Positions 49,801-62,629 of a stretch of DNA of 64,000 bases are shown here, in pieces; positions within the stretch are counted from its first letter, which is position 1, and each line of letters starts with the position of its first letter. The stretch is from Hydractinia symbiolongicarpus. Taxonomy: Eukaryota > Cnidaria > Hydrozoa > Anthoathecata > Hydractiniidae. The stretch lies in NCBI RefSeq assembly GCF_029227915.1, contig NC_079884.1, positions 6,574,001 to 6,638,000 of the forward strand. The letters run 5' to 3'. The position numbers and the translations under genes were made by a program. A model generated the notes under the pieces. That model was not told the origin of the DNA and searched no databases. It was given only the letters and a program-made list of their open reading frames with translations.

Positions 49801-52800
49801 CAAACGGATTGACAACGTTAGAAAGTCAAAGAAGTGTAGTTTTTGAAACTGTCGCTATTTCTTCAGCGTGAGATAACGGATAGGATTGGTCCCACAGTAA
49901 AGAACGACTTATTTATCTTAATTCTTAAATGAAGCGCTACCACAGAGCCCAGTGTAATCGCTGAGTTTCAGCAATCATGTCAAATTATGAAGAATGTTAT
50001 TTTTTGGAGTCCAATTGTCTCATTTTTCACATTTATCAGGTCACAGTCCAAAGTTAGTTCAATTAACTCCCACAGTCAATCGTTTCATAGTTAAAAGCGA
50101 TGCAACCTAGTAATATCAGATAAATATCGCTAAATATATGTTGGTACGAATATTTGACCCAACCGTTGAAACTCAACCGGACTGACACCGTTAGAAAGTC
50201 AATGAAATGTAGTTCTTGAAACTGTCGCTATTTCTTTAGCGCGCGATAACGGCTACGATTGGTCCCACAATAAAAAAATGACTTTTTTATCTTAATTCTT
50301 AAATGAAGCGCTACCAGAGAGCCCAGTGTAATCGCTGAGTTTCAGCAATCATGTCAAATTAACAAGAATGTTATTTCTTGGAGTCCAATTGTCTCATTTA
50401 TCACATTTATCAGGTCACAGTCCAAAGTTAGTTCAATTAAGTCCCACAGTCAATCGTTTCATAGTTAAAAGCGATGCAACCTAGTAATATCAGAAAAATA
50501 TCGCTAAATACATGTTGGTACTTATTTGTGACCAAACTGTTGTAACTGAAATTGACTGACACCGTTAGAAAGTCATGGAAATGTAGTTTTTGAAACTGTC
50601 GCTATTTCTTCAGCGCGCGATAACGGATAGGATTGGTCCCACAGTAAAGAACGACTGATTTATCTTAATTCTGAAATGAAGCGCTACCACAGAGCCCAGT
50701 GTAATCGCTGAGTTTCAGCAATCATGTCAAATTATGAAGAATGTTATTTCTTGGAGTCCAATTGTCTCATTTTTCACATTTATCAGGTCACAGTCCAAAG
50801 TTAGTTCAATTAAGTCCCACAGTCAATCGTTTCATAGTTAAAAGCGATGCAACCTAGTAATATCAGATAAATATCGCTAAATATATGTTGGTACGAATAT
50901 TTGACCCAACCGTTGAAACTCAACCGGACTGACACCGTTAGAAAGTCAATGAAATGTAGTTCTTGAAACTGTCGCTATTTCTTTAGCGCGCGATAACGGC
51001 TACGATTGGTCCCACAATAAAAAAATGACTTTTTTATCTTAATTCTTAAATGAAGCGCTACCAGAGAGCCCAGTGTAATCGCTGAGTTTCAGCAATCATG
51101 TCAAATTAACAAGAATGTTATTTCTTGGAGTCCAATTGTCTCATTTATCACATTTATCAGGTCACAGTCCAAAGTTAGTTCAATTAAGTCCCACAGTCAA
51201 TCGTTTCATAGTTAAAAGCGATGCAACCTAGTAATATCAGAAAAATATCGCTAAATACATGTTGGTACTTATTTGTGACCAAACTGTTGTAACTGAAATG
51301 GACTGACACCGTTAGAAAGTCATGGAAATTTAGTTTTTTAAACTGTCGCTATTTCTTCAGCGCGCGATAACGGATAGGATTGGTCCCACAGTAAAGAATG
51401 ACTTATTTATCTAAACTCTTAAATGAAGCGCTACCACAGCGGCCAGTGTAATCGCTGAGTTCCAGCAATCACGTCAAATTAAGAAGAATGTTTTTTTTTC
51501 GAGTCCAATTGTCTCATTTTTCACATTTATCAGGTCACAGTCCAAAGTTAGTTCATTTAAGTCCCACAGTCAATCGTTTCATTGTCAAAAGCGATGCAAC
51601 CTAATAATATTAAAACAATATCGCTAAATACATGTTGGTACGAATATGGGACACAACCTTTGAAACTAAAACGGACTGACACCGTTAGAAAGTCAATGAA
51701 ATGTAGTTTTTGAAACTGTCGCTATTTCCTCAGCAGTAAAGAACGACTCATTTATCTTAATTCTTAAATGAAGCGCTACCACAGAGCCCAGTGTAATCGC
51801 TGAGTTTCCGCAATCATGTCAAATTATGAAGAATGTTATTTCTTGGAGTCAAATTGTCTCCTTTATCACATTTATCAGGTGACAGTCCAAAGTTAGTTCA
51901 ATTAAGTCCCACAGTCAATCGTTTTATAGTTAAAAGCGATGCAACCTAGTAATATTAGAAAAATATCGCTAAATACATGTTGGTACGAATATGTGAGCAA
52001 ACGGTTGTAACTCAAACGGATTGACACCGTTAGAAAGTCAAAGAAGTGTAGTTTTTGAAACTTGCGCTATTTCTTCAGCGTGCGATAACGGATAGGATTG
52101 GTCCCACAGTAAAGAACGACTCAGTTATCTTAATTCTTAAATGAAGCGCTACCACAGAGCCCAGTGTAATCGCTGAGTTTCAGCAATCATGTCAAATTAT
52201 GAAGAATGTTATTTCTTGGAGTCCAATTGTCTCATTTTTCACATTTATCAGGTCACAGTCCAAAGTTAGTTCAATTAAGTCCCACAGTCAATCGTTTCAT
52301 AGTTAAAAGCGATGCAACCTAGTAATATCAGAAAAATATCGCTAAATACATGTTGGTACTTATTTGTGACCAAACTGTTGTAACTGAAATGGACTGACAC
52401 CGTTAGAAAGTCATGGAAATGTAGTTTTTGAAACTGTCGCTATTTCTTCAGCGCGCGATAACGGATAGGATTGGTCCCACAGTAAAGAATGACTTATTTA
52501 TCTAAACTCTTAAATGAAGCGCTACCACAGCGGCCAGTGTAATCGCTGAGTTCCGGCAATCACGTCAAATTAAGAAGAATGTTTTTTTTTCGAGTCCAAT
52601 TGTCTCATTTTTCACATTTATCAGGTCACAGTCCAAAGTTAGTTCAATTAAGTCCCACAGTCAATCGTTTCATTGTCAAAAGCGATGCAACCTAATAATA
52701 TTAAAACAATATCGCTAAATACATGTTGGTACGAATATGGGACACAACCTTTGAAACTAAAACGGACTGACACCGTTAGAAAGTCAATGAAATGTAGTTT

Positions 52801-53034
52801 TTGAAACTGTGGCTATTTCCTCAGCAGTAAAGAACGACTCATTTATCTTAATTCTTAAATGAAGCGATACCACAGAGCCCAGTGTAATCGCTGAGTTTCC
52901 GCAATCATGTCAAATTATGAAGAATGTTATTTCTTGGAGTCAAATTGTCTCCTTTATCACATTTATCAGGTGACAGTCCAAAGTTAGTTCAATTAAGTCC
53001 CACAGTCAATCGTTTTATAGTTAAAAGTGATGCA
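46802..53034 (+). repeat. Cassette-organised satellite block with 2212-bp spacing
   Basis: A two-monomer cassette (class TACTTATTTGTGACCAAACTG followed by the 28-bp-deleted monomer with AACCTAATAATATT) begins at 46802, about 49014 and about 51226. Its TACTTA mark lies at 46842, 49054 and 51266, exactly 2212 bp apart, and then at 52357 (1091 bp later). The four monomers between the first two pairs of cassettes are not the same, so this is a conserved spacing rather than a faithful higher-order repeat. An additional two-monomer duplication (747 bp) lies at about 50.1-51.6 kb. No gene is seen. Confidence 0.8.
47158..47343 (+). repeat. 28-bp-deleted monomer, first example
   Basis: The joint CCTCAGC-AGTAAAGAACG at 47311 lacks 28 bp that other monomers have between consensus 137 and 164 (GCGCGATAACGG through GGTCCCAC). 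The monomer is about 345 bp. The same joint occurs at 49523, 51735, 52826, 55930, 56802, 57520 and 60329. The last three read CCTTAGCAGTAAAAAACG. The open frame of 61 codons that spans this one is fortuitous: the deletion removes a stop-bearing stretch. Confidence 0.85.
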
Positions 53035-56000
53035 ACTTAGTAATATTAGAAAAATATCGCTAAATACATGTTGGTACGAATATGTGAGCCAACTGTTGTA
53101 ACTCAAACGGATTGACACCGTTAGAAAGTCAAAGAAGTGTAGTTTTTGAATCTGTCGCTATTTCTTCAGCGTGCGATAACGGATAGGATTGGTCCCACAG
53201 TAAAGAACGACTCATTTATACATGTTGGTACCAATAAGTGACCCAACCGTTGTAACTCAAACGGAATGAAACCGTTAGAAAGTCAATGAAATGTAGTTTT
53301 TGAAATTGTCGCTATTTCTTCAGCGCGCGATAACGGCTAAGATTGGTCGCACATTAAAAAAATGACTTGCTAATCAAAATTTTTAAATGAAGCGCTACCA
53401 CAGGGCCCAGTGTAATCGCTAAGTTCCGGCAATCATGTCAAATTAAGAAGAATGTTATTTCTTGGAGTCCAATTTTCTTATTTATCACATTTATCAGGTT
53501 ACAGTACAAAGTTAGTTCAACTAAGTTCTACAGTCAATCGTTGTTAAAGGCGATGCAACCTAGTAATATCAGATAAATATCGCTAAATACATGTTGGTAC
53601 GAATATGTGACCCAAATGTTGTAACTCAAACGGCCTGACAGCGTTAAAAAGTCAATGAAATGTAGTTTTTGAAACTATTGCTATTTCTTCAGCGTGCGAT
53701 AACGGATAGGATTGGTCCCACAGTAAAGAACGACTCATTTATCTAAATTTTTAAATGAAGCGCTACCACAGAGCCCAGTGTAATCGCTGAGTTTCCGCAA
53801 TCATGTCAAATTATGAAGAATGTTATTTCTTGGAGTCCAATTGTCTCATTTTTCACATTTATTAGATCACAGTCCAAAGTTAGTTCAATTAAGTCCCACA
53901 GCCAATCGTTTCACTGTTAAAAGCGATGCAACCTAGTAATATCAGAAAAATATCGCTAAATACATGTTGGTACGAATATGTGACCGAACTGTTGAGACTC
54001 AAACGAACTGACACCGTTAGAAAATCAATTAAATGTAGTTTTTGACACTGTCGCTATTTCTTCAGCGCGCGATAACGGCTAGGTTTAGTCCCACAGTAAA
54101 AAATGACTTTTTTATCTAAATTTTTAAATGAAGCACTACCACAGCGCCCAGTATAATCGCTGATTTTCGGCAATCACGTCAAATTAGGAAGAATGTTTTT
54201 TCTTGGAATCCAATTTTCTCATTTATCACATTTACCAGGTCACAGTGGAAAGTTAGTTCAATTAAGTCTCACAGTCAATCGTTTCATTGTTAAAAGCGAT
54301 GCAACCTAGTAATCTCCGAAAATTATCGCTAAATACATGTTGGTACCAATAAGTGACCCAACCGTTGTAACTCAAACGGAATGAAACCGTTAGAAAGTCA
54401 ATGAAATGTAGTTTTTGAAATTGTCGCTATTTCTGCAGCGCGCGATAACGGCTAAGATTGGTCGCACATTAAAAAAATGACTTGCTAATCAAAATATTTA
54501 AATGAAGCGCTACCACAGCGCCCAGTGTAATCGCTAAGTTCCGGCAATCATGTCAAATTAAGAAGAATGTTATTTCTTGGAGTCCAATTTTCTTATTTAT
54601 CACATTTATCAGGTTACAGTACAAAGTTAGTTCAACTAAGTTCTACAGTCAATCGTTGTTAAAGGCGATGCAACCTAGTAATATCAGATAAATATGGCTA
54701 AATACATGTTGGTACGAATATTTGACCCAACCGTTGAAACTCAACCGGACTGACACCGTTAGAAAGTCAATGAAATGTAGTTCTTGAAGCTGTCGCTATT
54801 TCTTTAGCGTGCCATAACGGCTAGGATTGGGCCCACAATAAAAAAATGACTTTTTTATCTTAATTCTTAAATGAAGCGCTACCAGAGAGTCCAGTGTAAT
54901 CGCTGAGTTCCGGCAATCACGTCATATTAAGAAGAATGTTTTTTCTTCGAGTCCAATTGTCTCATTTTTTCACATTTATCAGGTCACAGTCCAAAGTTAG
55001 TTCAATTAAGTCCCACAGTCAATCGTTTTATAGTTAAAAGCGATGCAACCTAGTAATATTAGAAAAATATCGCTAAATACATGTTGGTACGAATATGTGA
55101 GCAAACGGTTGTAACTCAAACGGATTGACACCGTTAGAAAGTCAAAGAAGTGTAGTTTTTGAAACTGTCGCTATTTCTTCAGCGTGCGATAACGGATAGG
55201 ATTGGTCCCACAGTAAAGAACGACTCATTTATCTTAATTCTTAAATGAAGCGCTACCACAGAGCCCAGTGTAATCGCTGAATTTCAGCAATCATGTCAAA
55301 TTATGAAGAATGTTATTTCTTGGAGTTCAATTGTCTCATTTTTCACATTTATCAGGTCACAGTCCAAAGTTAGTTCAGTTAAGTCCCACAGTCAATCGTT
55401 TCATAGTTAAAATCGATGCAACCTAGTAATATCAGAAAAATATCTTTAAATACATGTTGGTACTTATTTGTGACCAAACTGTTGTAACTGAAATGGACTG
55501 ACACCGTTAGAAAGTCATGGAAATGTAGTTTTTGAAACTGTCGCTATTTCTTCAGCGCGCGATAACGGATAGGATTGGTCCCACAGTAAAGAATGACTTA
55601 TTTATCTAAACTCTTAAATGAAGCGCTACCACAGCGGCCAGTGTAATCGCTGAGTTCCGGCAATCACGTCAAATTAAGAAGAATGTTTTTTTTTCGAGTC
55701 CAATTGTCTCATTTTTCACATTTATCAGGTCACAGTCCAAAGTTAGTTCAATTAAGTCCCACAATCAATCGTTTCATTGTCAAAAGCGATGCAACCTAAT
55801 AATATTAAAACAATATCGCTAAATACATGTTGGTACGAATATGGGACACAACCTTTGAAACTAAAACGGACTGACACCGTTAGAAAGTCAATGAAATGTA
55901 GTTTTTGAAACTGTGGCTATTTCCTCAGCAGTAAAGAACGACTCATTTATCTTAATTCTTAAATGAAGCGATACCACAGAGCCCAGTGTAATCGCCGAGT

Positions 56001-56388
56001 TTCCGCAATCATGTCAAATTATGAAGAATGTTATTTCTTGGAGTCAAATTGTCTCCTTTATCACATTTATCAGGTGACAGTCCAAAGTTAGTTCAATTAA
56101 GTCCCACAGTCAATCGTTTTATAGTTAAAAGCGATGCAACTTAGTAATATTAGAAAAATATCGCTAAATACATGTTGGTACGAATATGTGAGCCAACTGT
56201 TGTAACTCAAACGGATTGACACCGTTAGAAAGTCAAAGAAGTGTAGTTTTTGAATCTGTCGCTATTTCTTCAGCGTGCGATAACGGATAGGATTGGTCCC
56301 ACAGTAAAGAACGACTCATTTATACATGTTGGTACCAATAAGTGACCCAACCGTTGTAACTCAAACGGAATGAAACCGTTAGAAAGTC
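51880..56388 (+). repeat. 3104-bp repeat, about 1.45 copies
   Basis: Sequence at about 51.88-53.28 kb is repeated at about 54.98-56.39 kb with a constant 3104-bp offset: TACTTA at 52357 and 55461, the deleted joint at 52826 and 55930, and the fused joint at 53217 and 56321. Between them lie monomers of another type with GACTTGCTAATCAAAAT (about 53367 and 54479) and GTTGGTACCAATAAGTGACC. Confidence 0.85.
53035..53557 (+). repeat. Fused/extended satellite monomer, 523 bp
   Basis: After GACTCATTTAT (consensus about 186) the sequence returns to ACATGTTGGTACC (consensus about 32), so about 155 bp is duplicated within the monomer. The same monomer lacks 5 bp near its end (CAATCGTTGTTAAAGGCG instead of CAATCGTTTCATTG...). 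The joint is at 53217-53221. Confidence 0.87.
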
Positions 56389-56665
56389 AAAGAAGTGTAG
56401 TTTTTGAAACTGTCGCTATTTCTTCAGCGTGCGATAACGGATAGGATTGGTCCCACAGTAAAGAACGACTCATTTATCTAAATTTTTAAATGAAGCGCTA
56501 CCACAGAGCCCAGTGTAATCGCTGAGCTTCCGCAATCATGTCAAATTATGAAGAATGTTATTTCTTGGAGTCCAATTGTCTCATTCTTCACATTTATCAG
56601 GTCACAGTCCAAAGTTAGTTCAATTAAGTCCCACAGTCAATCGTTTCATTGTCAAAAGAGATGCA
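56139..56665 (+). repeat. Fused/extended satellite monomer, 527 bp (second copy of the joint)
   Basis: Same CATTTAT-ACATGTTGGTACC joint at 56321, exactly 3104 bp after the first, so it was copied rather than formed anew. Downstream of about 56388 it follows a different monomer class (AAAGAAGTGTAG), and it lacks the 5-bp deletion of the first copy. Confidence 0.87.
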
Positions 56666-56789
56666 ACCTAATAATATTAAAACAATATCGCTAAATACAT
56701 GTTGGTACGAATATGGGACACAACCTTTGAAACTAAAACGGACTGACACCGTTAGAAAGTCAATGAAATGTAGTTTTTGAAACTGTCGC

Positions 56790-58225
56790 TATTTCCTTAG
56801 CAGTAAAAAACGACTCATTTATCTTAATTCTTAAATGAAGCGCTACCACAGAGCCCAGTGTAATCGCTGAGTTTCCGCAATCATGTCAAATTATGAAGAA
56901 TGTTATTTCTTTGAGTCCAATTGTCTCCTTTATCACATTTATCCGTTGGCAGTCCAAAGTTTGTTCAATTAAGTCCCACAGTCAATCGTTTCATAGTTAA
57001 AAGCGATGCAACCTAGTAATATTAGAAATATATCGCTAAATACATGTTGGTACGAATATGTGACCCAACCGTTGTAACTCAAACGGATTGACACCGTTAG
57101 AAAGTCAAAGAAGTGTAGTTTTTGAAACTGTCGCTATTTTTTCAGCGTGCGATAATGGATAGGATTGGTCCCACAGTAAGGAACGACTCATTTATCTAAA
57201 TTTTTAAATGAAGCGCTACCACAACGCCCAGTGTAATCGCTGAGTTCCGGCAATCACGTCAAATTAAGAAGAATGTTCTTTCTTGGAGTCCAATTGTCTC
57301 ATTTTTCACATTTATCAGGTCACAGTCCAAAGTTAGTTCAATTAAGTCCCACATTTAATCGTTTCATTGTCAAAAGCGATGCAACATAGTAATATCAAAA
57401 AAATATCGCTAAATACATGTTGGTACGAATATGTGACACAACTGTTGAAACTTAAACGGACTGACACCGTTAGAAAGTCAATGAAATGTAGTTTTTGAAA
57501 CTGTCGCTATTTCCTTAGCAGTAAAAAACGACTCATTTATCTTAATTCTTAAATGAAGCGCTACCACAGAGCCCAGTGTAATCGCTGAGTTTCCGCAATC
57601 ATGTCAAATTATGAAGAATGTTATTTCTTTGAGTCCAATTGTCTCCTTTATCACATTTATCCGTTGGCAGTCCAAAGTTTGTTCAATTAAGTCCCACAGT
57701 CAATCGTTTCATAGTTAAAAGCGATGCAACCTAGTAATATTAGAAATATATCGCTAAATACATGTTGGTACGAATATGTGACCCAACCGTTGTAACTCAA
57801 ACGGATTGACACCGTTAGAAAGTCAAAGAAGTGTAGTTTTTGAAACTGTCGCTATTTTTTCAGCGTGCGATAATGGATAGGATTGGTCCCACAGTAAGGA
57901 ACGACTCATTTATCTAAATTTTTAAATGAAGCGCTACCACAACGCCCAGTGTAATCGCTGAGTTCCGGCAATCACGTCAAATTAAGAAGAATGTTCTTTC
58001 TTGGAGTCCAATTGTCTCATTTTTCACATTTATCAGGTCACAGTCCAAAGGTAGTTCAATTAAGTCCCACATTTAATCGTTTCATTGTCAAAAGCGATGC
58101 AACATAGTAATATCAAAAAAATATCGCTAAATACATGTTGGTACGAATATGTGACACAACTGTTGAAACTTAAACGGACTGACACCGTTAGAAAGTCAAT
58201 GAAATGTAGTTTTTGAAACTGTCGC
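56790..58225 (+). repeat. Two-monomer tandem duplication (718 bp x 2)
   Basis: The joint CTTAGCAGTAAAAAACG lies at 56802 and 57520, 718 bp apart (one 345-bp deleted plus one 373-bp full monomer). Both copies share ATTTATCCGTTGGCAGTCC, AGAAATATATCGC and CACATTTAATCG. These marks reappear a third time, partly, at about 60.3-60.9 kb. Confidence 0.88.
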
Positions 58226-59214
58226 TATTTCCTCAGCGCAAGATAACGAATAGGATTGGTCCCACAGTAAAAAACGACTCATTTATCTAAATTTTTAAAT
58301 GAAGCGCTACCACAGAGCACAGTGTAATCGCTGAGTTTCCGCAATCATGTCAAATTATGAAGAATGTTATTTCTTGGAGTCCAATTGTCTCATTTTTCAC
58401 ATTTATCAGGTCACAGTCCAAAGTTAGTTCAATTAAGTCCCACAGTCAATCGTTTCACTGTTAAAAGCGATGCAACCTAGTAATATTAGATAAATATCGC
58501 TAAATACATGTTGGTACGAATATGTGACCCAACCGTTGTAACTCAAACGGATTGACACCGTTAAAAAGTCAAAGAAGTGTAGTTTTTGAAACTGTCGCTA
58601 TTTTTTCAGCGCGCGATAACGGCTAGGTTTGGTTCCACAGTAAAAAATGACTTTTTTATCTAAATTTTTAAATGAAGCGCTACCACAGCGCCCAGTATAA
58701 TCGCTGATTTTCGGCAATCACGTCAAATTAAGAAGAATGTTTTTTCTTGGAATCCAATTTTCTCATTTATCACATTTATCAGGTCACAGTGGAAAGTTAG
58801 TTCAATTAAGTCTCACAGTCAATCGTTGTTAAAGGAGATGCAACCTAGTAATACCAGAAAAGTATCAAGAAACACATGTTGGTACGAATATGTGACTCAA
58901 CCGTTGTAACTCAAACGGATTGATACTTTTAGAAAGTCTATGAAATGTAGTTTTTGAAACTGTCGCTATTTTTTCAGCGCGCAATAACGGCTGGGATTGG
59001 TCCCACAGTAAAGAATGACTTATTTACCTAAACTTTTAAATGAAGCCCTACCACAGCGCCCAGTGTAATCGCTGAGTTCCAGCAATCACGTCAAATTAAG
59101 AAGAATGTTATTTCTTGGAGTCCAATTGTCTCAATTATGACATTTATCAGGTCACTTCCAAAGTTAGTTCAATTAAGTCCCACAGTCAATTGCTTCAATG
59201 TTAAAAGCTATGCA

Positions 59215-59444
59215 ACCTAGTAATAACAGATAAATATCGCTAAATACATGTTGGTACGAATATGTGACCCAAACGTTGTAACTCAACCGGACTGACACCG
59301 TTAGAAAGTCAATGAAATGTAGTTTTTGAAACTATTGCTATTTCTTCAGCACGCGCTAACGGCTAGGATTGGTCCCACATTAAAAAAATGACTTTTTTTA
59401 GCTTAGTTTTTACAGTCAATCGCTTCACTGTTAAAAGCGATGCA
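59215..59444 (+). repeat. Short satellite monomer, 230 bp
   Basis: GCTTAGTTTTTA is joined straight to CAGTCAATCGCTTC, removing about 143 bp (consensus about 197-340) that holds the GCGCT/AGCGC inverted repeat and CCAATTGTCTC. An intact neighbour with the same flanks follows directly (59445 onward). Confidence 0.87.
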
Positions 59445-62024
59445 ACCTAGTAATATCAGATAAATATCGCTAAATACATGTTGGTACGAATATGTGACCC
59501 AAACGTTGTAACTCAACCGGACTGACACCGTTAGAAAGTCAATGAAATGTAGTTTTTGAAACTATTGCTATTTCTTCAGCGCGCGCTAACGGCTAGGATT
59601 GGTCCCACATTAAAAAAATGACTTTTTTTAGCTTAGTTTTTAAATGAAGCGCTGCCACAGCGCCCAGTGTAATCGCTGAGTTCCGGCAATCATGTGAAAT
59701 TAAGAAGAATGTTATTTCTTGGAGTCCAATTTTCTCATTGATTACATTTATCAGGTTACTGTCCAAAGTTAGTTCAATTAAGTCCTACAGTCAATCGTTT
59801 CATTGTTAAAGGCGATGCAACCCAATAATACCAGAATATTATCAAGGAATACATGTTGGTACGAATATGTGACCCAACCGTTGTAACTCAAACGGATTGA
59901 TACTTTTAGAAAGTCTATGAAATGTAGTTTTTGAAACTGTCGCTATTTCGTTAGCGCGCGTTAACGGCTAGGATTGGTCCCACAGTAAAGAATGTCTTAT
60001 TTACCTAAACTTTTAAATAAAGCGCTGCCACAGCGCCCAGTGTAATCGGTGAGTTCCGGTAATCACGTCAAATTAGGAAGAATGTTATTTCTTGGAGTCC
60101 AATTGTCTCATTTTTCACATTTATCAGGTCACAGTCCAAAGTTAGTTCAATTAAGTTCCACAGTCAATCGTTTTATTGTCAAAAGAGATGCAACCTAATA
60201 ATATTCAAACAATATCGCTAAATACATGTTGGTACGAATATGGGACACAACCTTTGAAACTAAAACGGACTGACACCGTTAGAAAGTCAATGAAATGTAG
60301 TTTTTGAAACTGTCGCTATTTCCTTAGCAGTAAAAAACGACTCATTTATCCTAATTCTTAAATGAAGCGCTACCACAGAGCCCAGTGTAATCGCTGAGTT
60401 TCCGCAATCATGTCAAATTATGAAGAATGTTATTTCTTTGAGTCCAATTGTCTCCTTTATCACATTTATCCGTTGGCAGTCCAAAGTTTGTTCAATTAAG
60501 TCCCACAGTCAATCGTTTCATAGTTAAAAGCGATGCAACCTAGTAATATTAGAAATATATCGCTAAATACATGTTGGTACGAATATGTGACCCAACCGTT
60601 GTAACTCAAACGGATTGACACCGTTAGAAAGTCAAAGAAGTGTAGTTTTTGAAACTGTCGCTATTTTTTCAGCGTGCGATAATGGATAGGATTGGTCCCA
60701 CAGTAAGGAACGACTCATTTATCTAAATTTTTAAATGAAGCGCTACCACAACGCCCAGTGTAATCGCTGAGTTCCGGCAATCACGTCAAATTAAGAAGAA
60801 TGTTTTTTCTTGGAGTCCAATTGTCTCATTTTTCACATTTATCAAGTCACAATCCAAAGTTAGTTCAATTAAGTCCCACATTTAATCGTTTCATTGTCAA
60901 AAGCGATGCAACATAGTAATATCAAAAAAATATCGCTAAATACATGTTGGTACGAATATGTGACACAACTGTTGAAACTTAAACGGACTGACACCGTTAG
61001 AAAGTCAATGAAATGTAGTTTTTGAAACTGTCGCTATTTCCTCAGCGCGCGATAACGAATAGGATTGGTCCCACAGTAAAAAACGACTCATTTATCTAAA
61101 TTTTTAAATGAAGCGCTACCACAGAGGACAGTGTAATCGCTGAGTTTCCGCAATCATGTCAAATTATGAAGAATGTTATTTCTTGGAGTCCAATTGTCTC
61201 ATTTTTCACATTTATCAGGTCACAGTCCAAAGTTAGTTCAATTAAGTCCCACAGTCAATCGTTTCACTGTTAAAAGCGATGCAACCTAGTAATATTAGAT
61301 AAATATCGCTAAATACATGTTGGTACGAATATGTGACCCAACCGTTGTAACTCAAACGGATTGACACCGTTAGAAAGTCAAAGAAGTGTAGTTTTTGAAA
61401 CTGTCGCTATTTCTTCAGCGCGCGATAACGGCTAGGTTTGGTCCCACAGTAAAAAATGACTTTTTTATCTAAATTTTTAAATGAAGCGCTACCACAGCGC
61501 CCAGTATAATCGCTGATTTTCGGCAATCACGTCAAATTAAGAAGAATGTTTTTTCTTGGAATCCAATTTTCTCATTTATCACATTTATCAGGTCACAGTG
61601 GAAAGTTAGTTCAATTAAGTCTCACAGTCAATCGTTGTTAAAGGAGATGCAACCTAGTAATACCAGAAAAGTATCAAGAAACACATGTTGGTACGAATAT
61701 GTGACTCAACCGTTGTAACTCAAACGGATTGATACTTTTAGAAAGTCTATGAAATGTAGTTTTTGAAACTGTCGCTATTTTTTCAGCGCGCAATAACGGC
61801 TGGGATTGGTCCCACAGTAAAGAATGACTTATTTACCTAAACTTTTAAATGAAGCCCTACCACAGCGCCCAGTGTAATCGCTGAGTTCCAGCAATCACGT
61901 CAAATTAAGAAGAATGTTATTTCTTGGAGTCCAATTGTCTCAATTATGACATTTATCAGGTCACATTCCAAAGTTAGTTCAATTAAGTCCCACAGTCAAT
62001 TGCTTCAATGGTAAAAGCGATGCA

Positions 62025-62254
62025 ACCTAGTAATATCAGATAAATATCGCTAAATACATGTTGGTACGAATATGTGACCCAAACGTTGTAACTCAACCGG
62101 ACTGACACCGTTAGAAAGTCAATGAAATGTAGTTTTTGAAACTATTGCTATTTCTTCAGCACGCGCTAACGGCTAGGATTGGTCCCACATTAAAAAAATG
62201 ACTTTTTTTAGCTTAGTTTTTACAGTCAATCGCTTCACTGTTAAAAGCGATGCA
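62025..62254 (+). repeat. Short satellite monomer, 230 bp (second copy)
   Basis: The same deletion joint as the monomer at 59215, displaced by 2810 bp, so it was inherited with the higher-order repeat. Confidence 0.87.
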
Positions 62255-62629
62255 ACCTAGTAATATCAGATAAATATCGCTAAATACATGTTGGTACGAA
62301 TATGTGACCCAAACGTTGTAACTCAACCGGACTGACACCGTTAGAAAGTCAATGAAATGTAGTTTTTGAAACTATTGCTATTTTTTCAGCGCGCGCTTAC
62401 GGCTAGGATTGGTCCCACATTAAAAAAATGACTTTTTTTAGCTTAGTTTTTAAATGAAGCGCTGCCACAGCGCCCAGTGTAATCGCTGAGTTCCGGCAAT
62501 CATGTGAAATTAAGAAGAATGTTATTTCTTGGAGTCCAATTTTCTCATTAATTACATTTATCAGGTTACTGTCCAAAGTTAGTTCAATTAAGTCCTACAG
62601 TCAATCATTTCATTGTTAAAGGCGATGCA

